Positions 10,359 to 20,856 of a DNA stretch of 64,000 bases are shown piece by piece. Under the pieces are notes generated by a model. The model was not told where the DNA came from and made no database searches. It was given only the letters and a program-made list of their open reading frames with translations. The translations under genes and the position numbers were made by a program. Numbering within the stretch: position 1 is the first letter of the stretch; each line of letters begins with the position of its first letter. This DNA comes from Lyophyllum atratum (Eukaryota > Basidiomycota > Agaricomycetes > Agaricales > Lyophyllaceae): NCBI GenBank assembly GCA_014905825.1, contig JACGCN010000052.1, positions 62,001 to 126,000 on the forward strand, written 5' to 3'.

Positions 10359-10919
10359 TCAGACGCGTCTCGCCAACTGCCTAGGGCGCTTAACGCCCTG
10401 CAACTCCAGATAACGGTCCAGGGCCGCAAGGTCCTGGCAGGTCTTATACGGCTCCCAAGTCGTATCACCGAGGCTCCAACGAACCTCAAATTCCAGGTCG
10501 TTATCGACCCAGCGATGTCCCATAATATCTTCGACGAACCATTCCTGGTCGTCTTCGACCCCAAAATCGTAAGGTTCTGGGCGCGATCGATTGGGAAACA
10601 TCAAATCGCTCGACGCGTGATAGGGTCGTAGCAGCGATACATGGAATTTAGGGTGGATGCGACGCTGTGCAAGCGCCGCGGGTAGTTCCAAGATATAGTT
10701 CGAGACCTCAGGGAAGGCCTCGAGTACCTTGTAGGGACCAATAAATTTCGGACACAATTTGCGTGCCCGTCCTTTGGGTAGATTCAGGTTCTTGGTGGAT
10801 AAGTACACCAAACTTCCAACTTCGATAGTTGGTTCCGGACTACGACGTGCATTCGCCGTTCGTGTCTGAAAGACACGAGTTTCAATAACCGCATCATGGG
10901 CGTTGGCTAAGTTCGTCAA
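10359..10919 (-). CDS. Gypsy GPY/F-like domain and chromodomain
   Basis: Continuation of the integrase. First comes a stretch like the GPY/F module after the integrase core (VYLSTKNLNLPKGRARKL, PKFIGPYKV, HPKFHVSLLRPY). It is followed near the end by a chromodomain (EWFVEDIMGHRW, FEVRWSLGDTTWEPY). Chromodomains of this group are known to steer integration to heterochromatin. The frame has no ATG and matches the Gag/RT frame, not the integrase frame. Comparison with the usual chromovirus layout suggests about 20 residues are missing between integrase and this block (near 10930-10945). Confidence 0.85.
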   Translation of the reverse strand: MTNLANAHDAVIETRVFQTRTANARRSPEPTIEVGSLVYLSTKNLNLPKGRARKLCPKFIGPYKVLEAFPEVSNYILELPAALAQRRIHPKFHVSLLRPYHASSDLMFPNRSRPEPYDFGVEDDQEWFVEDIMGHRWVDNDLEFEVRWSLGDTTWEPYKTCQDLAALDRYLELQGVKRPRQLARRV

Positions 10920-11923
10920 CGCTTGCTCTGCGTACTGTTTAACATAAACCCGCCATTAAGTTCGAAGGGGGCGTATTTCGTCGTCCCCGATACGCTAGCG
11001 TTTATGGCGAATTCCGTCATGGGCACGCGGTCGACCCAATCCTTTTGATCGTGTCGAACGATCGTCCGGAATATTTGGCCAATGCTACGATTGGCCCGTT
11101 CGGTTTGTCCATCCGTTTGAGGATGGAAGGAAGTCGACATCAAGAGCTTAGCTCCTAACATCTTATGGAGTGATTTCCACCATCGCGACGTGAACTTAGA
11201 GTCCCTGTCCGAAACAATGGAGCTCGGGAGGCCGTGTAGCCTCACGATTTCCTTCAGGTACACCCAGGACAACTCTTTAGCTGTCATAGTGGTGTGGACC
11301 GGTATCAGATGAACCATGCTCGTCATCCTACAGATGACGACCCAAAGGTAATTGTAACCTTTAGACTCTGGGAACGGGCCTATGAAGTCCATTCCAATTG
11401 AGTCCCATGGCTTCAGAGCAATGGGCAGCGGGTGATTTTTACCCGCTGGCTTTTGATTCGAGACTTTGGCGCGTTGACACGCTTCACAAGTCTTGCAAAA
11501 GGCCTTCACGGTCTTAGGTATGTCGGGCCACCAGTACCATCGTCGAACATATTCGGCGGTGCGCTCTTCGCCAAAATGGCCAAGAGTCTGGTGGGCCTGC
11601 TCCACTATCGATGTGAGGAGTTCAGGACTCCGTGGGATACACATTACCCGACCGCCAGCTAAGTTGGTGGTCCAGATAAGCTCCTTTTTGACGGTGAAGC
11701 TTTTATAAGCCTCTGGGTCTTCCAGGATGAGCGATAAAAGCTTATCAGAAGGGTAACCCTTCTTCACTTTATCGATAAAGGCCGCATCAGTACGGTCTTT
11801 CGGTGGAGCCACTACGGTTCGTCCGAATAGTATGTCACCTAAGGTGACATGGTTATCTGTATCCTCTGCTGCCGACGCATCGGTAGCAGTGTGGTTATCA
11901 CCCATGGCATCAGCTTCGTTCAT
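10916..11923 (-). CDS. Gypsy integrase
   Basis: 335 codons from ATG 11923; in-frame coding (RRLQERREERDLEA) extends upstream to near 11990, where it abuts the RT frame with a one-base offset. Residues about 110-155 contain the HHCC zinc module (HQTLGHFGEE ... CKTCEACQRA). The catalytic core has D (MDFIGPFP), D (IVSDRDSKF) and E (QTDGQTERAN). It stops at 10916, out of frame with the downstream chromodomain. The enzyme would join element cDNA to the host chromosome, but two frame breaks bracket it in this copy. Confidence 0.85.
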   Translation of the reverse strand: MNEADAMGDNHTATDASAAEDTDNHVTLGDILFGRTVVAPPKDRTDAAFIDKVKKGYPSDKLLSLILEDPEAYKSFTVKKELIWTTNLAGGRVMCIPRSPELLTSIVEQAHQTLGHFGEERTAEYVRRWYWWPDIPKTVKAFCKTCEACQRAKVSNQKPAGKNHPLPIALKPWDSIGMDFIGPFPESKGYNYLWVVICRMTSMVHLIPVHTTMTAKELSWVYLKEIVRLHGLPSSIVSDRDSKFTSRWWKSLHKMLGAKLLMSTSFHPQTDGQTERANRSIGQIFRTIVRHDQKDWVDRVPMTEFAINASVSGTTKYAPFELNGGFMLNSTQSKR

Positions 11924-11972
11924 AAGCTGAGCTTCCAGGTCACGTTCTTCTCGGCGTTCTTGGAGACGTCGA

Positions 11973-14222
11973 TTAGCTTGAAGTCGAGTTCGCGCGTATT
12001 TCGACGACCTTTTCTACAGCCTCTTGGTACCGAGGCTGAGGGAGGTCTTCGCCTTCTGGATCAATACGAATATCCGCATTGACATACTCATGGGCGTCAT
12101 GGACGTCCTTAGCTGTGTCGCTCTCGAAATATCGAGACAAGCAGTCAGCGACTTTATTGTATTCGCCTTTAACGTAGGTTATATCGAAATCAAATTTCGA
12201 TAGATAATCTATCCATCGCCTTTGGCGCGGAGTGAGACTAAGTTGAGTTTTGAAAAACTCAAGGGCCTTATGGTCCGTAATTACGTGGATTTTATAACCC
12301 ACGAGCTTGTCTTCCCACTTTAAGAGGGCTTCCAAGATCGCTAAGGTCTCGAGTTCATGCACAGCATAGTTTTGTTGTGCACTCGTGAACTTCTTGGACA
12401 TGAACCCGGCCGGACGACACTGCGCCCAAGTAGGTCCTTGTCCGTACATTGCACCGACACCAGACGTCGAAGCATCACAGATAACCCAAATGGGTTCTCC
12501 AGTTTTCGGCTCAACGGGTCGAATTACTGGAGTAGTAACGCAGATGCGTTTGATCATCTCAAAGCATCGTTGATGAATGGGGCGCCAGTAGAAAGGCGTC
12601 CCGTTTTGAGTCATAGACATTAACGGCCCTGTATAGGCCGTAATATCCGGGAGGAAAGCACCGATATAATTGACCAGTCCAACGAAGCGCTGGACGTCAT
12701 TATAGCTGCGAGGAGTTCGCCACTCGCGTATACGCGCGAGTTTGTCGGCATCTGGGTGGATACCCTGGTCATCGATGATATGGCCAAGGCAATCCACCTT
12801 GTCCGCATACAATTCGCATTTCTTCCACTTCAGGAAAAGCTGGTACTTTCTGAGTCGCTCGAAGACGACTCTAAGGTGTTGCTCGTGCTCCTCGATGGAG
12901 TCCGAGTAAATGAATATATCATCTAAATAGACGTGCATGAAACGTCCAATGGCATCTCGAAATATCGAGGTCATTAACCTCTGGAACGTAGCGGGGGCGT
13001 TACAGTCCCCGATTTGCATGATGTTACTGACATAAGTGCCAGCTATCGTTGCGAAGGCGGTCTTAGGAACGTCTTCAGTGCGCACGCGCACTTGCTCGTA
13101 GGCATCTGTTAGATCGATTTTTGACCTAATTTTGCCGCGAGCGACATCCTCCCGGATTACCTCTTGGTCAGGTAACGGAGTGACGTCCTTGATCGTATTG
13201 TCGTTGCGTTGACGCGCATCCAGAGGAGTTCGTAATGACCCATCTTTCTTGGGAATACACAACAGAGGTGCGGCCTGCCGAGCAGGTCGCGGTTCCCACC
13301 ATTTAGACTCGGTATACCTATTTACCTTAGCGTAGAACTCATCGCGAAGCGACTGAGGACACCGAGGTGCGTGATAGGTATATTGCTTCGTGTCATCAAT
13401 AAGATTTATCTCATGATTAACGTCGCGCCATGGTGGCAGAACTGGTTTAGTTCCACAGACCATGTCTTCGAACTCATCATACCACTGCTGACGCAGTCGA
13501 GGATAGTCGGCTTCCATTAGACGGCCCTTTTGGGTCGTCTTTGGTATATACTTGGTGTTGACGGCTCGAATGGAGGCTGAAGCACCCTTGGATCGCGGGG
13601 GTTCAAACCTCGCTTTCAACTTAACTAAGTTGAAATCACTATCATCAACTACCGGTACCCGGTAGGGTGGAGCTTTAGCTCGTTTCTTGGACGTTCGTCT
13701 GAAGTCCATCGGCTCTGAGACTTCCTCATCGAGAGCCTCACGATACACCGATACTGCAGGTCGTACATTACGACCTTGCCATGCCCGTACGGAACCTATA
13801 ACTTGGTTCCATTCATCCGGCATTCGAGGGTCAAATAACCACTCGTACTGAGGTACTGGATCTGGTCGATCCCACATGAATCGGTCCGATCGATCTACCG
13901 GCGCTTGGAAAGCGTCGTCATCGACCTTGGTGTCCGCAGCCTGAGCTACGTTCGATTCATCGCCTGCTGGAGTTGCTTCAACTCCAACTACTTCAGGATT
14001 TACATCCGGTACAGCTGCGTTAGCCGTACGCTTCGGTTTTTTCGCAGGTTTCGGGGAGGTCTTTGGTACTTCCCCCCCTCTTAGAGTTTCTTGAAACTCT
14101 TCCTCGGATATCATAATGGACGGAAATCCATCGGGGAGGCTATTCGTAGCCTCCACCTTTTCATCCAAGACCTCGATCGACACCTTCGATCGAGCAACCT
14201 TCACCGCTGGTGGCGTGGCCAG
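11973..14222 (-). CDS. Gypsy Pol: reverse transcriptase and RNase H
   Basis: Open in the same frame as Gag directly after the UGA at 14225-14223. The first ~240 residues are a charged linker. RT follows: PLLCIPKKDGSLR, IDLTDAYEQVRV, and the YLDD active site (nt about 12,940). The RNase H has WVICDAST, the Glu in HELETLAILEAL, and the Asp in VITDHKALEF. The frame ends at 11973 just before integrase coding in a different frame. No start codon is needed if it is made by readthrough of the UGA. Confidence 0.9.
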   Translation of the reverse strand: MATPPAVKVARSKVSIEVLDEKVEATNSLPDGFPSIMISEEEFQETLRGGEVPKTSPKPAKKPKRTANAAVPDVNPEVVGVEATPAGDESNVAQAADTKVDDDAFQAPVDRSDRFMWDRPDPVPQYEWLFDPRMPDEWNQVIGSVRAWQGRNVRPAVSVYREALDEEVSEPMDFRRTSKKRAKAPPYRVPVVDDSDFNLVKLKARFEPPRSKGASASIRAVNTKYIPKTTQKGRLMEADYPRLRQQWYDEFEDMVCGTKPVLPPWRDVNHEINLIDDTKQYTYHAPRCPQSLRDEFYAKVNRYTESKWWEPRPARQAAPLLCIPKKDGSLRTPLDARQRNDNTIKDVTPLPDQEVIREDVARGKIRSKIDLTDAYEQVRVRTEDVPKTAFATIAGTYVSNIMQIGDCNAPATFQRLMTSIFRDAIGRFMHVYLDDIFIYSDSIEEHEQHLRVVFERLRKYQLFLKWKKCELYADKVDCLGHIIDDQGIHPDADKLARIREWRTPRSYNDVQRFVGLVNYIGAFLPDITAYTGPLMSMTQNGTPFYWRPIHQRCFEMIKRICVTTPVIRPVEPKTGEPIWVICDASTSGVGAMYGQGPTWAQCRPAGFMSKKFTSAQQNYAVHELETLAILEALLKWEDKLVGYKIHVITDHKALEFFKTQLSLTPRQRRWIDYLSKFDFDITYVKGEYNKVADCLSRYFESDTAKDVHDAHEYVNADIRIDPEGEDLPQPRYQEAVEKVVEIRANSTSS

Positions 14223-17200
14223 TCATTCTCGACGCTTTTCAAGCGTCCGATGACGACGCAGTCGCCCATCAGTGTCCTCGAGACTCACCCGCAACGCGGG
14301 TGTCGCGACGCCGTTAACAACGACTTCATTTCTGGCAAAGTCCAAAACAATGCCGTTGGTGCGCATGAACGGCGTACCAATAATGACGTCGTAGCGATCG
14401 AAGTTCGCTACATCCATATACACAGTACCCTTGAACCCAGGTAGAGCTACCTGAGCTTCGGTACCAAAGTTAACGGTAGCACGGCTTCCAGTCGTACCCA
14501 GCTGCAAGATAAGGGGATTATCTAAGGTTTTAACCTTGATACCCGCTACTTGCGTAAATGCAGGAGTAATTCCTGTCGTGGTACTCCCAGAGTCCCACAA
14601 CGTCCAGGCTTGATGTCCTCCGACATCAATATACGTCACGAGGCACTCCTTGTCTGCAGCAGAATGTACGGGGCGCTGAAGCGTCCCTTTCTGCAAGACA
14701 AGTTTGTAGCGACCAACCGGTGGTCGCTGCACCTCCTCAAAAGGTGCCTCCGTCATAGCGTACATTCGTTCGCTATCCGACGAACGAGTATAGAACTCGT
14801 TATCATATACTTTGACTTCCACAAGGTCGTCGCTACCTTCAGAGGCAGCGTCCGATTCAGGACGTTCAGTGTCCCTTACATCGTCATCGTCATCCTCAGG
14901 AGCACTTATATGTTCCTGCTCGTCATCAGCCTCGGCTAAATCATCCGGCGACGCAGTATGCGCCGCTCGTACAAAGACACGGTTGCGTCGGGGTTTGGTA
15001 CACTCCTTCGAGAAGTGGCCTTTCTCGCCGCAATTGAAACAGCCGTCGTCCTTACCATCCTGTCTAGGTTGGTAGGCGGGCCTGACGTTACCACCAATCC
15101 TGGGATGGGCCCCAAGCTCGTTATTCAACGGAGATGGTTTGAACGGTGCATTCGCTCGACGATTATCGCCTTGCGGTCCCGCTCGTTTCGGCTGGTCCCG
15201 ATAGTGATTAGGTGTAGAATACACCTGCCGTTTCACACCTGGCCGTAAGTCTCCAGCGCGCATAAATACGCGCTTGGTAGCTAGATGATCAGGCTTTCGA
15301 TAAGTCTGATTTCGAACCGGGGATTCCGACGCTCTACGAACATGAGGCTGTCCACGATAGTGCTCAGCCGTCTTCGTAGCGGCTTCGTATGACTTAGAAT
15401 AAGCCACAAAGTCATCGAGGGTGTTAACCTCGGGTGACAATCCATCGTGAAAGAGCTGCTCTCGCATAGTTGCGGGCAACCCAAATAGGAATGTGTCAAT
15501 AATCGTGAGCTCGTCCGGGGGACGAGACATATTTTGACTGTGATCCAACAAGGCATCAACGAAGCCTTGTACACCAAGCGAGTTGGTGAATCGAATTGAG
15601 AAGAAGGCGCTTCTAGCGTCTTGCATAGTGGAAGTGTGGATAAACCGGTCATATAAACCGGTAACGACTAACTCGAAGGTCCACATCTTGTGGTCCCGAT
15701 TGACATGAATAACATGCCGGTTAAACCACTTGCGGGCTTCTCCATCCAAGAATTCGGATAGAATGAGAACCCGCTCTTGGTCGCGATCGGTTCCTCCGAA
15801 CTGGTTGACAGCCAACATCACAACGATGTTGGTTAACCATTCTTCTAGGTCGCCAAATTTAGCAGACCCACTGTAAAGACCAATGGTCTTTCCGTCAGTC
15901 CTTCGGGCTTTAACGCCTTCGGGAATAGACATCCGAACGCCTAAGCGTTCGTAGATTAAAGACTTTAGTCTTTCATGCATACGCTGCCGATGATATTCGG
16001 CAGCTAACTGCACTCCTTCCGCTACGGGCGAATGTCGCTGAGGTAGCGGCATGGAGAACGCGCGTGCATCTACTGGTAGATGCCCTACACCTGGGTACGG
16101 ACGGTTGGCTGCATGGTCACCCGGATCAGCCGTTTGATCACCTTGTGGCGGTACTGATACCATCCGTGGAGGAAGGTAATCCTCCCGTTCCAATCTGGTA
16201 TCGGCCGGCGGTGAAACCGTCGGCGCTGCAAACTGTACCGCTGGTGGACCTCGTGGCGCAGTGCTGCTGCGAGGTGGCCTTGGGACGAACGGTGTTCGCT
16301 CGTCTAAGTCCTCGGACTTCACGCGCTGCTGCGTAGCAGTAGCTTTAAGACGTGCAAATGTCTTTCTATCGTGAACTACTGGCTCACTAGGTTGAGAGGC
16401 TACAAAAGTCTCTCTCATAACATCTCGGGGGCGTCCGCCCTCGAAGCGTATTCCCTGGTCATCAGTAGTACTGAATCCCATCTCGTTGATCTGGGAGTCC
16501 CGTATACGCTGACCAGCAATGCGGTCAGTCACGGTATCAAACATACCGGTACGGCCTCTAGCATCCGGGATTTGGATGCGAGCTACCGTCGAGGGCGCAT
16601 TAAGCGTCCCGTGGTGGGTGGTTGGTGGCTCGAGAGACGAGTCACTCTCCGTCCGATTATCCATAGTCATTCCAACTGGGCGACTCGACGTCGTCCTATG
16701 AAGTTGTTCGCGCTGAGCGGCAGCCCGGCGGGCTGCATACTGCTCACTGGCAACAGACGAGTCACTCTCCATCCGATGATCCATAGTTACTCCAACGGGG
16801 CGACTCGATGTCGTCCGATAAAGTTGTTCGCGCTGAGCGGCAGCCCGGCGGGCTGCATACTGCGCACTGGTTTCACCTGGCGCTTGCTGCTCGTTCAACC
16901 TTTCAAAGGCTGCATCCAGCAACCGATCCGGTTGCACGACTGAAGCAGTCGTATCACCTACCATCGGTAAGTGTGGAGGTGGATCCCGAGCCCGGGATCC
17001 ATGTCGTTGCCGATAACTCGGGGGATTAGTATCCCGAGCTTGTTGAGCCCCGGGTGATCTCACTCGGGCGGGTCTGACCGGACTTTGTTGAGGGGTAGGG
17101 GTTGCGGAACCCCTTTGCGACTTGCGCTCAAGCCGCCGAAGTAAATACTCCTCGGTTAATTGTTGTATCAACAATTTATATTGCTCACTAGCATTGTATC

Positions 17201-17687
17201 TATCACCGTACATAAGGCGATGTTGTTCATACGAGGCGGAAAGCGTCTCAGCGGCAATAGTCCGCAATCTTTGAGCGCGATGCGCGCTCACTTGCGGTTG
17301 CTGCTGGAAGTAAGCGTCTACGGCTTGGTCCAGAACGATCTGTGCGGCGCGTTCAGCGTCGACGTGATCGTCGTCCTCCGAGGTATCTAAGATGTGTTCG
17401 GGTGTCTCAAAGACACCCTCATCCTCGAGCGCTAGGTCGCGCTCGATCGGATTGCGGTGGGCCGTGTACTGAGCTGGCAAATTGCCAGTTCCCACGGTCG
17501 CGATACCTTCCGTCGGGTCTGGGTTCCGAGACGGGTGATCTCGGGACTGAGTCGACTGTACAGCCGGCTCATGTCTCGAGGGTCTTCGTCCAGGGGCCAC
17601 ATAGGCTCCTGGCGCAACGGGCAACGCCCCAGGCGCTGCCGGCTCGTCGTGGTTGGTGTCCAAGTTGTCGGGTTCAGGGTCAGACAT
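14223..17687 (-). CDS. Gypsy Gag-protease polyprotein
   Basis: 1,154 codons from ATG 17687, 129 nt inside the 5' LTR. The N-terminal 500+ residues are disordered, Arg/Pro/Asp-rich and include a 40-residue tandem duplication. A helical capsid-like region lies around 580-790 (EEWLTNIVVMLAVNQF, DGEARKWFNRHV, FVDALLDHSQNM). One CCHC zinc knuckle (CFNCGEKGHFSKEC) sits near residue 880. An aspartic protease motif (LWDSGSTTTGI) lies near 1,030, followed by DVIIGTPFM. It ends with UGA immediately followed in frame by Pol coding. It is unusually long for a chromovirus Gag. Confidence 0.9.
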   Translation of the reverse strand: MSDPEPDNLDTNHDEPAAPGALPVAPGAYVAPGRRPSRHEPAVQSTQSRDHPSRNPDPTEGIATVGTGNLPAQYTAHRNPIERDLALEDEGVFETPEHILDTSEDDDHVDAERAAQIVLDQAVDAYFQQQPQVSAHRAQRLRTIAAETLSASYEQHRLMYGDRYNASEQYKLLIQQLTEEYLLRRLERKSQRGSATPTPQQSPVRPARVRSPGAQQARDTNPPSYRQRHGSRARDPPPHLPMVGDTTASVVQPDRLLDAAFERLNEQQAPGETSAQYAARRAAAQREQLYRTTSSRPVGVTMDHRMESDSSVASEQYAARRAAAQREQLHRTTSSRPVGMTMDNRTESDSSLEPPTTHHGTLNAPSTVARIQIPDARGRTGMFDTVTDRIAGQRIRDSQINEMGFSTTDDQGIRFEGGRPRDVMRETFVASQPSEPVVHDRKTFARLKATATQQRVKSEDLDERTPFVPRPPRSSTAPRGPPAVQFAAPTVSPPADTRLEREDYLPPRMVSVPPQGDQTADPGDHAANRPYPGVGHLPVDARAFSMPLPQRHSPVAEGVQLAAEYHRQRMHERLKSLIYERLGVRMSIPEGVKARRTDGKTIGLYSGSAKFGDLEEWLTNIVVMLAVNQFGGTDRDQERVLILSEFLDGEARKWFNRHVIHVNRDHKMWTFELVVTGLYDRFIHTSTMQDARSAFFSIRFTNSLGVQGFVDALLDHSQNMSRPPDELTIIDTFLFGLPATMREQLFHDGLSPEVNTLDDFVAYSKSYEAATKTAEHYRGQPHVRRASESPVRNQTYRKPDHLATKRVFMRAGDLRPGVKRQVYSTPNHYRDQPKRAGPQGDNRRANAPFKPSPLNNELGAHPRIGGNVRPAYQPRQDGKDDGCFNCGEKGHFSKECTKPRRNRVFVRAAHTASPDDLAEADDEQEHISAPEDDDDDVRDTERPESDAASEGSDDLVEVKVYDNEFYTRSSDSERMYAMTEAPFEEVQRPPVGRYKLVLQKGTLQRPVHSAADKECLVTYIDVGGHQAWTLWDSGSTTTGITPAFTQVAGIKVKTLDNPLILQLGTTGSRATVNFGTEAQVALPGFKGTVYMDVANFDRYDVIIGTPFMRTNGIVLDFARNEVVVNGVATPALRVSLEDTDGRLRRHRTLEKRRE
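16637..16876 (-). repeat. Two 120-bp tandem repeats inside Gag
   Basis: Two copies offset by exactly 120 bp (the word aagttgttcg recurs at 16701 and 16821) encode the same 40-residue block containing EQYAARRAAAQREQL and RTTSSRPVG. They are about 90 percent identical by eye, so the reading frame is kept. Confidence 0.9.
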
Positions 17688-17815
17688 GTTCTTGATCGAA
17701 GTCGTCCGGATTGGGTTAAGGGTGCCGGAAGAGTGTCGAAGGGGTTAAGATAAGATATGAGCGCCAGATAATAGAATAAGTGGATAGTTAAGCACTTTTG
17801 GGTAGCTTAAAAAAA

Positions 17816-18017
17816 TGTAGCGCGGGCGCTACAGAGGGATGCCTTGCGTTGCGTGGTAAGCTTGACCAATGGGTACTATTGCTATACACGAGTTTACAAG
17901 GGCTTGTTTACATCTATTGTACACAACCGTTTATATAGGCAGCGCCGAAGGCGTTGCCAAACATGGTATTGCCAAACATTACGGTCAGCGCTATAGGCGT
18001 TGACCGTGCCCGTTACA
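17816..18017 (-). repeat. 5' LTR of the Gypsy element
   Basis: 202 bp with TGTA...TACA inverted ends, matching 6611-6809. The bases immediately inside (element sense TTTTTTTAAGCTACCC) would be the primer-binding region, but I could not assign a tRNA. Confidence 0.9.
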
Positions 18018-18019
18018 GT

Positions 18020-20856
18020 CCCAGGCTCGTGCCGGGAGTGGCCTCTACTGGGGTGAGGCCAACCTGAGAAATGCACCATACAGAGTCCCTGACGCTCAGA
18101 CCAATAATCGAGGAGAGGTTTTTGCTATACTTAAGGCACTACAACTGTCGCACAGTGATGACACCTTGCATATATTCTCAGACTCTGAGTACGCGATGGA
18201 AACAATTGCTCTTCGTGGAGCTGCAAAAGCAGCTCATGGCTGGAAAATAGTCAATGGTGACCTGTTTAAGGACATTGCTACCCTCCTCCACTCCAGAGAA
18301 GCAGCTGTTGTATTCATTCAAGTAAAAGGGCATAGTGACAATGCGAGACATGATGAAGCAGACAGATTGGCAAATGCTGGTGCATTGCTTGAACCTGTCC
18401 CACCTTATTGCCCTCTTATACAAGTCATTCCCCGGACTAGGCCAATTATAGTGTCCTCTGATAAGGTCACATATATTCCATTAAAACCAAAAGGTCTCCC
18501 TCCCCCTCCGGAACCTCAACGTCTGGGTAGTCACAGAAATCGTACCTCAACACATGAAAGGCAAATGGAGCAGAGGGCGCTCATACTAGATGCCAAGACT
18601 GAAAAAGATTTCTGGATCGTGTCCAAGAAGATTATGGGTTCCAAGCAAATGCACGCAGATATCTCGGCTAGTACTCTTAAAGAAGTCTTTGAACTGCGCA
18701 TGAACCCAATCTTTCCGATACCACTGTCTTTCAACAAAGAGAGGCGTGAGCTAAATCAAGCTATGGCGCACGCTATGCCAAAACGAACAGTTGATACCAC
18801 CCCAGAACAATTCTTCTCTTCACCAATAACAGAGGACGAAATTGAGGCTGCTAAGGAGCACTTCCATGACCACTCTGCTGCTAAAAGTGCTTCTGGGTTA
18901 GATAAAGTTGGCTTTGCTGAGCTTGAAGAAATTGACAATGACCAGCTACGTTTGCTGCTCAATGAATGTCTACACAGTCTCGATGCCCCCTCTACTTGGT
19001 TAACAGCAGCTCTGGTTGCAATCATAAAAAGAGGGAAGGACAAAAATGATCCAAGGGAATATCGTGCCATTGGCCTCGAAAGTGTACTACTTAAGCTTAT
19101 GACACTAATTATTCACAAAAGGATAACAGCATGGTGCCTAGTGCGTGACCTCCTCCCCCCATCTCAAAATGGGTTCAGGGAGGGTTTCCGAACTAATGAC
19201 AATGTCTTCATCTTGAGGTGCGCCATTGAGCGAGCTCGTGAACAAGGTGTTTCCCTGTATGTTGTTTTTGCGGATATCAGCAATGCTTTCCCATCTACTG
19301 AGCAAGCCACACTATGGCTGAAAATGCGCAAAATGGGTGCAAATGGACACATATTTGACTGGTTGCGTATGTTGTACCAAAAAATGTCGTATGTTGTCAA
19401 ACACCGGTCAGAACTCTCTCCCGCATTTCTTGCGACAATTGGCATTCTGATTGGCGACAACTCCTCTCCTATACTATGGACCCTATACCTGGCTGATTTT
19501 CATCTGGACCCTGATTCGGATGACATACTGCTAGCAGGAACATTCATAACAAACCTGGAGCAGGCCGATGACATTATCCTCATATCGACAAGTCCTGAGG
19601 GTGCACAGAAAAAGATGAATGCGCTTTGGCTATGGTGTAGCCTGAACTTCATGCTACTTAGTGCAATTAAATCCTTCTTCATGATCTTTGGTCCTATCCC
19701 CCGAATCCTGCCTACTCTCATGTTTGGTGACAATCCCATTAAACTGAAAACGGAGGAAACCTATGTGGGTATAACGTTACAATCTACCCAGCGTAATATT
19801 TTTGCAAAACATTACAAGAATAAGGCAAGCAAAGCTCGAACAGTTGGTAACACTGTCCTTGGTATGGAGTCCATAATAGGTACTCCTCCCCCTTGGGAGG
19901 CTAAAAAGCTCTATATGGCCCAAATTGACCCACACTTGATTCATGCATATGAGATTGCTCTCGATGTGGATCCCCCCCTTCTTGAGAAGCTTGCTGATGT
20001 CCAAATCTCATTTCTACGACGAATTCTGGGTCTACACAAAAGGTCGATGCTTATACCACTGTTCACGGAGACATCTCTCGTACCACTGCGGTTTCGGAGG
20101 ATTATCCTAGCTCTTGGGTATCTACGCTATCTGTCAAGTTTACCCATGGAACGATTGGCCAAAAAGGCTTTCCTCGATTCTGTGGCTCTTGCTAAAGACA
20201 ATAAGGCGTCATGGGCAATGGATTTGCAATATGTTTTGCATAACCTACCATTCCGTGTCCCACTCCCTGACTTGGAAACTATCACTCCTCTACAAGTCAA
20301 TGAGGTGATAAAAGTATTCCAAAGTAATATGGAGGGCTACCTACAAAATGAGCTTGAATCCTCTCCAAAATTGTATCTTCTGCACAACAGACTGGAACCA
20401 CAGAAAGATAGTCACCCCGTGCAAAAAACACTTCATTTCAGACATTATCTGAGTATACCAATCAATGAGCACAGAAAAGCACTGACAAGGCTACTGCTTT
20501 CCTCTCATGCCTTAGCTATTGAGCGGCTGAGATGGTCTGAGCACCGCCGACCTCGAGTTATGCGAAGCTGGAGACTTTGCCGTTTTTGTAAAGTTGCCAT
20601 TGAAAGCCCTGAACATGCTCTGTTGGAGTGCACTGGCTCTAACGAGCTATCTGCCCTCCGTGACGAATTCTTGGCAAAAATTTACACAGATGCCCTGCAT
20701 ATGCCACGCTGTCCCATGATCTCCTCAATTGATCTGCTTAAAAGAATCCTACATGAGAGATCAACTGTCAGGCTGCTCACGAAATTCACACATGAAGTGT
20801 TGGCACTCTATGAGTCTATCCCAATATATATTTCAGATCTTGCTGTCTATGAGTGA
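18020..20856 (+). CDS. LINE RNase H (C-terminal part), reverse transcriptase and CCHC-like tail
   Basis: Resumes after the Gypsy element with ARAGSGLYWGEANL. The RNase H residues are complete with the upstream piece: D before the insertion, E in NNRGEVFAIL, D in FSDSEYA, D in RHDEADRLA. The reverse transcriptase follows: PREYRAIGLES, NGFREGFRTNDN, the first catalytic Asp in VVFADISNAFPS, and QADDIILIS, where Gln replaces the usual Tyr of the YADD box. The end carries a Cys-His cluster (CRFCKV..SPEHALLEC). The frame is open for more than 900 codons. No start codon applies, as it is the interior of ORF2. Confidence 0.9.

Larger units (their letters stand above)
6611..18017 (-). mobile_element. 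Ty3/Gypsy chromovirus-type LTR retrotransposon, 11.4 kb
   Basis: Inserted in the LINE RNase H coding region in opposite orientation. In its own sense: 5' LTR (18017-17816), Gag-protease (17687-14223), in-frame UGA, RT-RNase H (to 11973), integrase (11923-10916), GPY/F-like region plus chromodomain (10919-10359), two extra ORFs (10237-8684 and 8870-7209), polypurine tract, 3' LTR (6809-6611). The LTRs are identical over about 196 bp and differ only at the outer end of the left copy, so insertion is recent. A clean target duplication is not visible: left flank ends GGTC, right flank begins GTCCC. At 11.4 kb it is far longer than usual chromoviruses because of the large Gag and the extra ORFs. 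Confidence 0.9.

Noticed and set aside
7138..17695. Plus-strand frames across the Gypsy element
   Set aside because: They are antisense shadows of the minus-strand Gag, Pol and accessory ORFs.
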